The notes under the pieces are model-generated. The model was given only the letters and a program-made list of their open reading frames with translations, was not told where the DNA came from and searched no databases. DNA of 64,000 nucleotides from Alteromonas oceanisediminis (lineage in GTDB: Bacteria; Pseudomonadota; Gammaproteobacteria; Enterobacterales; Alteromonadaceae): the NCBI RefSeq assembly GCF_018474025.1, contig NZ_JAHCTA010000004.1, positions 1 to 64,000 of the forward strand. Direction: 5' to 3'. Positions 23,030-31,943 of this stretch are shown piece after piece. Each line of letters opens with the position of its first letter. The first letter of the stretch is position 1. Made by a program: the position numbers and the translations under genes.

Positions 23030-24670
23030 TTAAGCCTGCGCCACGGGAATAATATCTTCCTCTTCGACACTGCTTAGCTGTACGCGCGGCATAAAGCTCG
23101 AAGCACTTGCTTCTTCTACATCGAGCTTATAGCGCTCAGGGGGCGTCGACGTCAGAAAACTTCCTTCTCCAATGATCGGATAGATTTCATCAAATCGCTT
23201 CACTTCGGCCTGATTAATACGCCGATAGATGAATGTACGGTTTAACTCGCTCGGGTGTTTTAGGCCCGTTGACGATAACATATCAGCGACTACGTGCACT
23301 GTTTTCTGGTGAAACTGTCGAACGCGCTCAAATTTATCTTCAACCACTAACCCTTTGGCTAATGATTTGTCTTGAGTGGCAACGCCTGTAGGGCATTTAT
23401 TGGTGTTACAGGACAATGACTGTACGCATCCAAGCGCAAGCATCATACCCCGGCCGCTGTTACAAATATCGGCACCCAGCGCGAGGTGTTTTATCACATG
23501 AAACCCCGTGATGATTTTCCCTGATGCAATCAGTTTTATGTCACTGCGTAAATCAAATCCACGCAGCATATCATCAACAAAGGCAAGGGCTTCTTTGAGC
23601 GGTGTACCAATCGAATTACTGTATTCAAGCGGCGCAGCGCCGGTGCCGCCCTCACCACCATCTACCGTAATAAAATCCGGTTTGATGTCACGATCTAACA
23701 TGGCTTTACAAATTGCCACAAACTCACTGCGCCGGCCAAGTGCCAGTTTTATTCCAATGGGTTTGCCATCTGAGAGCTCACGTAGCTGTTGGATAAAATC
23801 CATCAATTCCAGCGGAGATTTGAACGCCGAGTGTCGGGCTGGGCTATCCACCTGAGTGTAAGGCTCAACGCCGCGGATCTGCGCAATTTCGGGGGTGTTT
23901 TTATCAGCGGGTAAGATGCCCCCATGGCCTGGTTTTGCGCCCTGAGAGAGTTTAATTTCGATCATTTTAACCGCGTCACGAGCCGCATTCTGTCTGAACT
24001 TTTGCGCATCGAATCCGCCCTCTTTCGTTCGGCAGCCAAAGTAGCCGGTTCCTATTTGCCAGACAATGTCACCGCCGTGTTCGAGGTGATAATGGCTTAA
24101 GCCTCCTTCACCCGTGTTGTGAGAAAAGCCGCCAGCCTTTGCGCCTTTATTGAGCGCCAAGATGGCGTTATCGCTCAGTGATCCGAAACTCATGGCAGAA
24201 ATGTTTAAAATACTCGCGCTGTAAGGATGTTTGCACTGCTTGCCACCAATAGTGACACGCGGTGAGCAATCCAGCTTTTCAACATCACGCGCTGATAGTG
24301 AATGTCCGATCCACTCGTAGCCATTGCTGTAGGTATCTAATTGCGTACCGAAGGGAATTGTTTCGCGACTATTTTTAGCGCGTTGGTAAACAATACTGCG
24401 AAACATTCTTTGTATGGGCGCGCCGCCAGTATTTGGCTCAAGAACGTACTGCTGAATAAACGGGCGAAGTGATTCAATGATCCACCGTGAGCGCCCCACC
24501 AGAGGAAAGTTTCTTAAAATAGAATGGCTTGATTGAAAGCGGTCGTAAAGCGCCATCGACAGGAAAATAACCACAACACCCGTGAACCAAAAGCCGCTGT
24601 GATAAACCACGTTGATCACACCTGCCAATAACAAAAGTAGCGTCAGGATAGGTATTGCACGATGTTCCAT
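23030..24670 (-). CDS. Membrane-anchored FMN-binding glutamate synthase family protein
   Basis: 546 aa from ATG 24670 (GGAGAG just upstream). Two hydrophobic segments at the N-terminus (residues about 5-40) anchor it. The rest is the TIM barrel of the GltB central/FMN domain: 'NISAMSFGSLSDNAILALN', 'GEGGLSHYHLEHGGDIVWQ', 'EIKLSQGAKPGHGG', 'ITVDGGEGGTGAAPLEYSN', and 'CNTNKCPTGVATQ' for a 3Fe-4S-type cluster. It lacks the amidotransferase domain of true glutamate synthase, as usual for this stand-alone family; physiological reaction unknown. Divergent from the flavin monooxygenase at 24780. Confidence 0.92.
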   Translation of the reverse strand: MEHRAIPILTLLLLLAGVINVVYHSGFWFTGVVVIFLSMALYDRFQSSHSILRNFPLVGRSRWIIESLRPFIQQYVLEPNTGGAPIQRMFRSIVYQRAKNSRETIPFGTQLDTYSNGYEWIGHSLSARDVEKLDCSPRVTIGGKQCKHPYSASILNISAMSFGSLSDNAILALNKGAKAGGFSHNTGEGGLSHYHLEHGGDIVWQIGTGYFGCRTKEGGFDAQKFRQNAARDAVKMIEIKLSQGAKPGHGGILPADKNTPEIAQIRGVEPYTQVDSPARHSAFKSPLELMDFIQQLRELSDGKPIGIKLALGRRSEFVAICKAMLDRDIKPDFITVDGGEGGTGAAPLEYSNSIGTPLKEALAFVDDMLRGFDLRSDIKLIASGKIITGFHVIKHLALGADICNSGRGMMLALGCVQSLSCNTNKCPTGVATQDKSLAKGLVVEDKFERVRQFHQKTVHVVADMLSSTGLKHPSELNRTFIYRRINQAEVKRFDEIYPIIGEGSFLTSTPPERYKLDVEEASASSFMPRVQLSSVEEEDIIPVAQA

Positions 24671-24779
24671 GGGCTCTCCAAGTTGCAACACAAAGTGTGT
24701 TCGTTTTTAGTGATAGCAGTAGCATCTTTTATCTTGCGTCAGTAAAGTATAGTGAAAGAACGCGTAGAAAGAGAGTCTC

Positions 24780-26249
24780 TTGTCTAAGGTTAATAGGTTT
24801 ACGGCAGTCATTATCGGTAGTGGGTTCGGTGGCCAGTGCGCTGCCATAGAGCTTGCCCGGATGGGTATAGACGACTTTATTATTTTGGAAAGACGTGCAT
24901 TTGTCGGCGGTACGTGGGCGCAAAATACCTATCCCGGCGCAGCGGTAGATGTGCAATCGCCACTCTATTCGCTGTCATTTGAGCCGTATGACTGGAGTCG
25001 AATGTTTGCGCAGCGCGATGAACTCAGCCGCTACACTGAGTCGATATACAGCAAATACCGCTTGCATCAAAAAACGCGCGTTAATCAAAATGTCAAACGG
25101 GTTGAGTGGCAAGAAACGGCCAAACAATGGCTCATTCAAACCGATGCAGGCGATGAATTTAATGCTCAGTTCGTGATCAACGCGTCTGGCCCACTGAGCA
25201 CGCCTATCATTCCTAAGTTTCAGGATCAGGCAACGTTTCAGGGGGCAACCTTCCATACCAATAACTGGGATCACTCAATTGATTTGAGTGGTAAAAACGT
25301 AGCGATTATTGGCAGTGGCGCCAGCGCTGCCCAAGTGATCCCGGCCATCGCAGAACACGTTAAGGCATTGCATGTATTTCAACGCACACCGCACTGGGTA
25401 CTGCCCCGTTGGGATATCGTTTTTTCACCATGGCAACGGCGATTGCTTAAGAATCGATTCGCCTATTCGCTAGTTCGGCGCCTGATCTACTGGCTACTTG
25501 AAGTTCGCATACTGGGATTCAAGTACTCTAAAACGTTGCTGAAACTTCTAGCGGCTCGTCCTGCCAAGAAACATTTGCGGCGCCAAGTCCCCGACCCTGA
25601 GCTACGCGCAAAGCTGACTCCCGATTTCACCATTGGCTGTAAGCGGATCATCGTGTCGAGCAGTTTATACCCGGCCTTAGGTCGCAGTAATGTGGTATTG
25701 CATGACAAATACGACAGTATTTCAACATTTACAGAATCAGGGGTTACCACTGCACAAGGGCACGCTGTGCCGCTTGATGTGATTATTTATTCGACCGGGT
25801 ATGATGCATCTGACGGCATTATTTCGTACCCGGTGATAGGCAAATCTGGCCGCTTGCTGAGCGACGTATGGAGCGACTTCCCACGCGCTTATCTCGGCAC
25901 GAGTGTGCCCAAGTTTCCCAATTTTTTCGTCGTTACCGGCCCAAATACCGGGATTGGTCACACGTCTGCCCTGTTCGTGATTGAAGCGCAAATGGCGTAT
26001 ATTCGTCAGAGTATACAGGCAGCATTGTCTTCTGGCGCGTCGGCTATTGAAGCAACGAGCGAGGCCGAAAATGAATACACCGAGCATATCCATCAAGAAA
26101 TGACCAAAACCGTATGGCATTACGGGGGGTGTCAATCATGGTATAAGAGCAAAAGTGGCAAGGTTACCGCGATGTTTCCTGGCTTTAGCTTCACCTACAG
26201 GCGATTATGTCGCAAATTTAAACCGCAGCATCACGTTTTTACGGAGTAA
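24780..26249 (+). CDS. Flavin-containing (Baeyer-Villiger-type) monooxygenase
   Basis: 489 aa, start TTG at 24780 with AGAGAG upstream. FAD-binding 'AVIIGSGFGGQCAAIELA', BVMO fingerprint 'FQGATFHTNNWDH' (FxGxxxHTxxW) at about 160-172, then NADPH-binding 'VAIIGSGASAAQVIPA'. These enzymes insert oxygen next to a carbonyl or oxidise long-chain or cyclic substrates (AlmA/EthA-like). The size fits. Its stop overlaps the SDR start (TAATG), the first of a tight rightward run (monooxygenase, SDR, 2OG oxygenase, hydrolase) that looks like one oxidative pathway. Substrate unknown. Confidence 0.93.
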   Translation: MSKVNRFTAVIIGSGFGGQCAAIELARMGIDDFIILERRAFVGGTWAQNTYPGAAVDVQSPLYSLSFEPYDWSRMFAQRDELSRYTESIYSKYRLHQKTRVNQNVKRVEWQETAKQWLIQTDAGDEFNAQFVINASGPLSTPIIPKFQDQATFQGATFHTNNWDHSIDLSGKNVAIIGSGASAAQVIPAIAEHVKALHVFQRTPHWVLPRWDIVFSPWQRRLLKNRFAYSLVRRLIYWLLEVRILGFKYSKTLLKLLAARPAKKHLRRQVPDPELRAKLTPDFTIGCKRIIVSSSLYPALGRSNVVLHDKYDSISTFTESGVTTAQGHAVPLDVIIYSTGYDASDGIISYPVIGKSGRLLSDVWSDFPRAYLGTSVPKFPNFFVVTGPNTGIGHTSALFVIEAQMAYIRQSIQAALSSGASAIEATSEAENEYTEHIHQEMTKTVWHYGGCQSWYKSKSGKVTAMFPGFSFTYRRLCRKFKPQHHVFTE

Positions 26250-27139
26250 TGATGGCCAACCCTAAAGAGTTCTTCGCGCATAAAACGGTGGTGATCAGTG
26301 GCGCTGGCTCAGGTATTGGTGCAGCACTCGCGTTTGAATTTGCAGCGCACAGCGCTCAGTTAGCATTATGTGATATTAACCAAACCGCATTGCAGGAGAC
26401 GGTGTCAGCCGTTAAATCACGATACCCGCATACGCGTATTTACGCGCAGCCGATGGATGTTAGTCACGAACAGCAATGGTGTACATTTTTGGCTGCCAGT
26501 GAAGCCGCCCTGCAGAACATTGATATTGTTATTAATAACGCAGGTATTGAAGGCGCTTCTGCGCCGGTTTGGGCAACGTCGCAGGAAACGCTTGAACGCG
26601 TTATGAATGTCAATTTTTATGGTATGGTGCATGGGTCAAAAGCGTCATTGCCGTTTTTAGCACAGCGGCCCTGGGCGGCAATCGTTAATGTTTCCAGTGT
26701 TTTTGGTCTGATTGCGCCACCCAACACAGCGGATTATTGTGCGAGTAAGTTTGCGATACGGGGGTACACCGAAGCAATGCGGGCTGAATTGAGTGAGATT
26801 TTTCCGCATATTCAGGTTCACTTGGTGCATCCTGGCGGGATTAACACACAGATCGCGCGTTTACAGGAAAGCCAACAGTTTAAGCAACGCTTTTTGACCA
26901 CACCACCATCGTGCTTGGCTAAGCGAATTGCAAATGCCGTTATGCGTAACCAGGCGAGGTTGGTGTATGGCAATCAAGCGAGCATGGTCAATCTTGCGTC
27001 GCGCTTGTTACCGCTATCATGGTTGAATAAAATACTGGCAAAACAAATGCTCGATTTGCAAATGACCTCTGAGTATTACCAGGATCATTCCGGATTAACA
27101 CGGGCTCATAAAAAATCAAACGTACAGGAAGATAATTAG
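26249..27139 (+). CDS. Short-chain dehydrogenase/reductase (SDR)
   Basis: 296 aa. Rossmann motif 'VVISGAGSGIGAALAFE', 'NNAGIEGAS' (NNAG), catalytic Ser in 'VNVSSVFG' and 'YCASK' (YxxxK). The tail of about 50 residues beyond a minimal SDR is common in long-chain alcohol or ketone SDRs. It probably interconverts the alcohol and ketone on either side of the Baeyer-Villiger step. It overlaps the monooxygenase stop by 1 bp and precedes the 2OG oxygenase by 6 bp. Confidence 0.92.
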   Translation: MMANPKEFFAHKTVVISGAGSGIGAALAFEFAAHSAQLALCDINQTALQETVSAVKSRYPHTRIYAQPMDVSHEQQWCTFLAASEAALQNIDIVINNAGIEGASAPVWATSQETLERVMNVNFYGMVHGSKASLPFLAQRPWAAIVNVSSVFGLIAPPNTADYCASKFAIRGYTEAMRAELSEIFPHIQVHLVHPGGINTQIARLQESQQFKQRFLTTPPSCLAKRIANAVMRNQARLVYGNQASMVNLASRLLPLSWLNKILAKQMLDLQMTSEYYQDHSGLTRAHKKSNVQEDN

Positions 27140-27145
27140 AATAAC

Positions 27146-27838
27146 ATGGTAACGATAAACCCCAACCTCGACCTCAATGTCATCAAGCAACACTACGCAG
27201 AAGATGATAGAACACGCATTCCGAACATTCTTCCTGACGAAACGGCTCAGGAAGTGTTCTCTGCGTTAAATAAAAGTGATGCTTTCGACTACGCTTATGT
27301 GAAAGATGGTCGCCCCGCGTTACTCTCTCCCAGTGAGACAGCGGCGATGAGCCCAGAAGCACAGCATGAAATGCGCAAGAAAATTGTCCAGCTTGGTTCG
27401 CAAGGTGTCGGGTATCTTTACGGTCGCCACCTGATCGACGAACAGTCTGAAGCGCTGTTTCAGGCAGTAAAGGCGTGGTTGAATAGCGCCGAAACGCTTA
27501 ACATGATTAGACAAGTAACCGGTAAAGACGACATCGCGTTAGCCAGTGCACAGGCCACCAAATACATGCCCGGTCATTTTCTCACCCGCCATCAAGATGT
27601 GCACGATACGGAAAAACGTCGCCTCGCCTATGTCCTAAATTTAAGCCCAAACTGGCATCCTGATTGGGGTGGTCTGTTGCAATTTTTTGAAAACGACGGC
27701 ACGCCCAGAGACGCATGGTCGCCACTATTCAATTCACTGAGTCTGTTTGATGTGCGTCATATTCATTCGGTAACCTACGTCACGCCAATGGCACTCACAC
27801 CGCGTGTATCTATAACCGGTTGGTTCAGGGCTTCCTGA
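27146..27838 (+). CDS. 2-oxoglutarate/Fe(II)-dependent oxygenase, prolyl-4-hydroxylase-like
   Basis: 230 aa. The double-stranded beta-helix core has 'LTRHQDVHDTEKRRLAYVLN' (HxD ligands), 'DWGGLLQFF' and 'FDVRHIHSVTYVT' for the distal His, then 'RVSITGWFR' with the Arg that holds 2-oxoglutarate. This matches Pfam-type 2OG-FeII_Oxy proteins with a 'proline 4-hydroxylase-like' C-terminus. No peptide partner is apparent. It sits between the SDR (6 bp) and the hydrolase (1 bp), so it is translated with them and may hydroxylate the same small substrate. Confidence 0.9.
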   Translation: MVTINPNLDLNVIKQHYAEDDRTRIPNILPDETAQEVFSALNKSDAFDYAYVKDGRPALLSPSETAAMSPEAQHEMRKKIVQLGSQGVGYLYGRHLIDEQSEALFQAVKAWLNSAETLNMIRQVTGKDDIALASAQATKYMPGHFLTRHQDVHDTEKRRLAYVLNLSPNWHPDWGGLLQFFENDGTPRDAWSPLFNSLSLFDVRHIHSVTYVTPMALTPRVSITGWFRAS

Positions 27839-27839
27839 T

Positions 27840-28763
27840 ATGTGGATCATTCTGCTTTTTATTATACTGTTGGTTGGTGTCTACTGGGCTTACTACGCTC
27901 GGGCGGGGGCGTGGATTTATCGACAGGGCAATAAGTTTGAAGCCAAGCTCTATGGGTTGAAGCAAACTCGAATGACTTTAGGTGGCATTGAGCATGCCGT
28001 ATGGCGTTCTGCGGATAGTGCAAAGCCGATGTTGTTGCTTGTGCATGGTTTTACGGCCAACCACAGTGTGTGGTTGCGCTTTGCGCGCTTTTTTACCCGC
28101 GATTACTACGTCGTTATTCCGGATCTTGCAGGCCATGGCGACACGGGCTTTGATCAACAAACAGATTACTCCATCACTGCCCAGGCAGAGCGCCTTGTCG
28201 AACTCATCAAAGCCAGTGGGCATTCGCGTGCGCATGTTGTCGGTAATTCGATGGGCGGGTTTATTGCAGCGTATCTGGCACGGTTCCATGCGGACGTCTG
28301 CTCGTCTGTCGTGTTGATTGATCCGGCTGGCGTCAAATCGCCAGAGCCCAGCCCTTTAATGACATTACTGTCGGAGGGCGTAAATCCGTTTGTAATGGAA
28401 AGCGACGACGACTTCGAACGCTTTTATGGCATGGTCATGGCTCGCCCGCCCTATGCACCCGGCAGCGTTCACCGTGCCATCGGTAGGCAATATCAGGCAC
28501 GCGCTCGTCAATATGAAAAAATATTTGCCGATTACAATCAGCCCGAAGCTTATCTTGATGATGAGCTAAAAACGATTGACTGCCCTAGCCTTGTCATTTG
28601 GGGGGCTCAGGATCAATTGATTGATGTGAGTAGCGTGAGCGTTTGGCAAGAGGGGCTCGATTGTGATACCCACGTGTGGGCGGATCTCGGCCACATGCCT
28701 ATGATAGAAGCGCCAGAAAGAACGGCGTACGCTGTACGTCATTTTATCCAGAGACATCGTTAA
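27840..28763 (+). CDS. Alpha/beta-fold hydrolase, membrane-anchored
   Basis: 307 aa. A single N-terminal hydrophobic helix (IILLFIILLVGVYWAYYA) would anchor it, with the catalytic domain exposed. Motifs: 'LLVHGFTANHSVWLRFA' (oxyanion), 'VVGNSMGGFIAAYLA' (nucleophile elbow, Ser), 'VIWGAQDQLIDV' (Asp) and 'LGHMPMIEAPERTA' (His). Family members hydrolyse esters, including lactones or esters made by Baeyer-Villiger oxidation, which matches its position last in the cluster. It begins 1 bp after the 2OG oxygenase stop. Confidence 0.92.
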   Translation: MWIILLFIILLVGVYWAYYARAGAWIYRQGNKFEAKLYGLKQTRMTLGGIEHAVWRSADSAKPMLLLVHGFTANHSVWLRFARFFTRDYYVVIPDLAGHGDTGFDQQTDYSITAQAERLVELIKASGHSRAHVVGNSMGGFIAAYLARFHADVCSSVVLIDPAGVKSPEPSPLMTLLSEGVNPFVMESDDDFERFYGMVMARPPYAPGSVHRAIGRQYQARARQYEKIFADYNQPEAYLDDELKTIDCPSLVIWGAQDQLIDVSSVSVWQEGLDCDTHVWADLGHMPMIEAPERTAYAVRHFIQRHR

Positions 28764-28788
28764 CTCTAAAATTGCAGGCAGACCAAGC

Positions 28789-29163
28789 GTGAGTATTAAA
28801 GACGAAAAAGTTGAGTTGGTTAAGCGCCTTATTCGCGCGAACAACTATCGTCAGTACGACAAGACGCTGGAACAGTGCGTGGAACTGGGTATCAACATTA
28901 ACCGTATCGCGTTAACGCGATTTGCGGATAAGTTGGAGTTAATCGACAAGGCAGAGCGCAGTCGTGCTCAGCGTCAACAAGCTGAACGCCAGCAAAGCAA
29001 CAGCTCAACATCCACGCCGCTGGCGGCCAGAGATATGACTTACGAGCAGGTTAAGCAGCGTGAGGCCGAAATCACGTTTGAACTCGGTGCGCTCAGGATC
29101 AAGGAAAACGCGTTGCTCATGGAATTAAATTCACTGTCTGAGCGATTAAAAGACAAACACTAG
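28789..29163 (+). CDS. Small coiled-coil protein of unknown function
   Basis: 124 aa starting at GTG 28789. The N-terminal half is helical and charged ('VELVKRLIRANNYRQYDKTL'). A Gln/Ser-rich linker (about 62-80) leads to a heptad-like helix ('MTYEQVKQREAEITFELGAL', 'ENALLMELNSLSERLKD'). No known domain recognised and no signal peptide. It sits 25 bp after the hydrolase cluster and 95 bp before the Kef antiporter. Confidence 0.6.
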   Translation: MSIKDEKVELVKRLIRANNYRQYDKTLEQCVELGININRIALTRFADKLELIDKAERSRAQRQQAERQQSNSSTSTPLAARDMTYEQVKQREAEITFELGALRIKENALLMELNSLSERLKDKH

Positions 29164-29258
29164 CGTATTTTGGCGAATGCCTTATCACCCAGAAAAGGTT
29201 GAACCATCGGGACGACACCTTTATCTTTTAGCCCATCACTTTGTTGCACTGCGTTTCT

Positions 29259-30860
29259 ATGGAATACATTTTTTTACTGTTTGCTTTTATTTTAGGCTTG
29301 TCGGTTAAGCTGTTCGGTATTCCACCGCTAGTGGGTTATCTAGCCGCAGGTTTTGCGTTGCATTTTGCGGGCTTCAACACCAATCCTGCGCTGCAATCCA
29401 TTGCCGATTTAGGCATAACGATTATGCTGTTCACCATCGGTTTGAAGCTAAATATCAAAGACCTGGCCAAACGCGAAGTCTGGCTGGGAAGTGTATTACA
29501 CACAGGGCTCTGGTGTGCACTCGCGGGCTTATGTTTAACTCTGCTTGCCGCATTGGGTCTGTCGGCTATTTCAGCGCTGTCTGTTTCCACTCTGGCATTG
29601 ATTGTGTTTGCACTGAGCTTCAGCAGTACCGTGTGCGTGATGAAAGTGCTCGAAGAGAACGGAGAAAGTAAAACGCGGCATGGAAAAATCGCCATGGGCA
29701 TTTTGGTGATGCAAGATATTTTTGCTGTGATTTTTCTGGTCATCGCAACAGGGAAGCTCCCAGAATGGTGGGCTATCGGCTTGATCCTGCTACTACCTGC
29801 CATGCCGCTCTTTAGCCGGATAATCAATAGTTCAGGCCACGGTGAGCTATTACCCCTGACAGGTTTCATTTTTGCGCTGGGGGGCTATCAACTGTTCGAG
29901 CTGGTTGGCATTAAAGGCGACCTTGGTGCGTTGGTGATGGGTCTACTACTTGCTCAACACAGCAAAGCGGCAGAGATGGCTAAATCGCTTCTCAGTTTTA
30001 AAGACTTATTCTTGATTGGTTTCTTCCTGAGTATCGGGCTCGCTGCCCTGCCCGATTGGGAAATGTTCGGGTTAGCCTTAGTACTGTCGTTGTTGTTACC
30101 CATCAAATATATTCTTTTCTTTGGCGTGCTATCGATATTACGGTTGCGTGCCCGCACCAGCTTCCTGACCGGTCTGGTCATGAGTAATTACAGTGAGTTC
30201 GGTTTGATTGTTGCTGCACTAGCCGTTTCATTGGGTATGCTCAGCACAGATTGGCTGGTGATCATTGCTATGGCCGTGTCGCTGTCTTTTGTAGTGACCA
30301 GTATTACTTATCGCTCGGCCCATACACTCTACTCCCGCAATAACGATTTGTTCAGGCGCTGGGAAAAGCAACAACCCTTGGTAGAAGACCAGTATCCTCA
30401 TATGGATAGCGCCCGTTTTTTAGTGGTTGGCATGGGGCGCGTTGGCTTGGGTGCGTTTAATTCATTGAACAAATTGGCAGATGGTGCCGTTTGGGGGATG
30501 GACGCCGACCGTGTAAAAATACGCAGACTTCAAAAAGAGGGCCATAAAGTGATCACCGGCGATGGTGAAGATGCAGACTTGTGGGAAAGTCTGGATATGA
30601 GCAACGTCAAGCTCGTGATGTTGGCCCTACCCAGTATTGAAGACTCTATCAATATTGCCAAGCAACTCAAGCACACGCGCTTTCACGGCAAAGTCGCCGC
30701 AATAGCCCGTTACGAAGATGAGGTCAAAATTCTACGCGATAATGGCGTAGACAAAGTGTTTAATTTTTTCAAAGAAGCCGGTTTAGGTTTTGCTGAGGAA
30801 AGCCTGGCCTTTGTGGAGGACCGAGATCATTATGCTGAGCCAGCCCAACCATCGAACTGA
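29259..30860 (+). CDS. Kef-type K+/H+ antiporter with RCK (TrkA-N) domain
   Basis: 533 aa from ATG 29259. About 12 transmembrane helices of the CPA2 family ('LGLSVKLFGIPPLVGYLAAG', 'ADLGITIMLFTIGLKLN', 'SFSSTVCVMKVLEENGESK', 'LVMSNYSEFGLIVAALAVSL') are followed from about residue 390 by a Rossmann NAD-binding domain ('RFLVVGMGRVGLGAFNSL', 'GDGEDADLWESLDM'). It exchanges K+ for H+ across the inner membrane, often for protection from electrophiles or pH stress. It is shorter than KefB/KefC but similar to YbaL/RosB-type proteins. Start lacks a good ribosome site. Confidence 0.88.
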   Translation: MEYIFLLFAFILGLSVKLFGIPPLVGYLAAGFALHFAGFNTNPALQSIADLGITIMLFTIGLKLNIKDLAKREVWLGSVLHTGLWCALAGLCLTLLAALGLSAISALSVSTLALIVFALSFSSTVCVMKVLEENGESKTRHGKIAMGILVMQDIFAVIFLVIATGKLPEWWAIGLILLLPAMPLFSRIINSSGHGELLPLTGFIFALGGYQLFELVGIKGDLGALVMGLLLAQHSKAAEMAKSLLSFKDLFLIGFFLSIGLAALPDWEMFGLALVLSLLLPIKYILFFGVLSILRLRARTSFLTGLVMSNYSEFGLIVAALAVSLGMLSTDWLVIIAMAVSLSFVVTSITYRSAHTLYSRNNDLFRRWEKQQPLVEDQYPHMDSARFLVVGMGRVGLGAFNSLNKLADGAVWGMDADRVKIRRLQKEGHKVITGDGEDADLWESLDMSNVKLVMLALPSIEDSINIAKQLKHTRFHGKVAAIARYEDEVKILRDNGVDKVFNFFKEAGLGFAEESLAFVEDRDHYAEPAQPSN

Positions 30861-30875
30861 ATTACTAACAATGGT

Positions 30876-30894
30876 AACATTGATAACCATTATC
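30876..30894. promoter_or_regulatory. Fur box before the bacterioferritin operon
   Basis: Matches the 19-bp Fur consensus at 15 of 19 positions, ending TGATAACCATTATC. It sits 91 bp before the first bacterioferritin gene. Bacterioferritin genes are commonly controlled by Fur, directly or through small RNA. Confidence 0.7.
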
Positions 30895-30984
30895 ATGTGT
30901 ATATAGTTGTTTTTAAAGGTTTTTTTGATATTCTGCGCGGAGTACACTATACTCACTTAAGAATTCAATATTGTTAGGTGAACT

Positions 30985-31461
30985 ATGCAAGGCGATCGCA
31001 GCGTTATCGCAGTACTTAACGAAGTACTGACGAGCGAACTCACTTCCATCAATCAATACTTTTTGCATGCGCGCATGTACAAAAATTGGGGCTTGGAAAA
31101 GTTAAACCATCACAGCTACAAGAAGTCCATCAAGGATATGAAACAAGCCGACGAGCTGATCGAACGCATCTTGTTTTTGGAAGGCCTGCCTAATCTTCAG
31201 AAATTAGGCAAATTGTACATCGGTGAAGAAACCCCGGAAATGTTGCAATGTGATATGGATTTTGAGTTAGAGCAGATTCCACTTCTGAAACGTGCCATTG
31301 CACTTTGTGAAGAGAAGCAAGACTTCGTCAGTCGCGATTTACTTGAAAGTATCTTGGCCTATGAAGAAGACTATGTGGATTGGTTAGAAACTCAGCAGTT
31401 CCAGATCAGCGCATTGGGTCTTGAAAACTATTTACAAACACAGGTAGAGGAGGACGAATAG
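30985..31461 (+). CDS. bfr: Bacterioferritin, haem-binding subunit lacking the ferroxidase centre
   Basis: 158 aa, full length. Compared with E. coli Bfr, Glu18, Glu94 and Glu127 are kept, but at positions 51, 54 and 130, normally Glu, His and His, it has Asp51, Gln54 and Tyr130. Met52, the haem ligand, is present ('[17 protein letters not shown]'). So it can bind haem at the two-fold interface but probably not oxidise iron. It would assemble with the next gene's product into 24-mers storing iron in the cytoplasm, like BfrA/BfrB pairs known from Neisseria and Pseudomonas. 1 bp separates the two genes. Confidence 0.93.
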   Translation: MQGDRSVIAVLNEVLTSELTSINQYFLHARMYKNWGLEKLNHHSYKKSIKDMKQADELIERILFLEGLPNLQKLGKLYIGEETPEMLQCDMDFELEQIPLLKRAIALCEEKQDFVSRDLLESILAYEEDYVDWLETQQFQISALGLENYLQTQVEEDE

Positions 31462-31462
31462 C

Positions 31463-31930
31463 ATGCAAGGCAAGAAAAACGTTATTGATGGCTTGAACAC
31501 ATTGCTGGGCTATGAGCTTGCTGCCATGGATCAGTACTTCATTCACGCGCAAATGTACGATGATTGGGGCTTAACCAAACTCTACGAACGCATAAATCAT
31601 GAATTTGACGATGAAAAAAGCCACGCGACTAAATTGATTGAACGGATGTTGTTTTTGGAAGGTACGCCCGACATGCAAACGCGTGTTGGGTTTAAAGTCG
31701 GCAAAGATGTTCCTGAAATGTTAGAGAGCGATTTACGTGTCGAGTATGAGGTAGCAGCCAAGTTACGTGAAGTGATTACTCTGTGTGAGCAGGAAGAGGA
31801 TTATGTGTCTCGCGATATCCTATTGGTTCTCTTGGACGACACGGAAATGGATCATGCACATTGGTTAGAACAACAGCTTAATCTGATCAAACGCCTGGGC
31901 TTACCTAACTACTTGCAATCACAAATGTGA
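31463..31930 (+). CDS. bfr: Bacterioferritin, ferroxidase subunit lacking the haem Met
   Basis: 155 aa. It keeps Glu18, Glu51, His54 (motif '[20 protein letters not shown]'), the Glu94 region, Glu127 and His130 ('[13 protein letters not shown]'). Position 52, the haem-ligand Met, is Lys52. Thus it has the di-iron site and lacks haem binding, the mirror image of the preceding subunit. Mixed shells would have both haem and ferroxidase functions. It ends before a hairpin terminator at 31960. Confidence 0.93.
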   Translation: MQGKKNVIDGLNTLLGYELAAMDQYFIHAQMYDDWGLTKLYERINHEFDDEKSHATKLIERMLFLEGTPDMQTRVGFKVGKDVPEMLESDLRVEYEVAAKLREVITLCEQEEDYVSRDILLVLLDDTEMDHAHWLEQQLNLIKRLGLPNYLQSQM

Positions 31931-31943
31931 TGGAATCGCGGCA

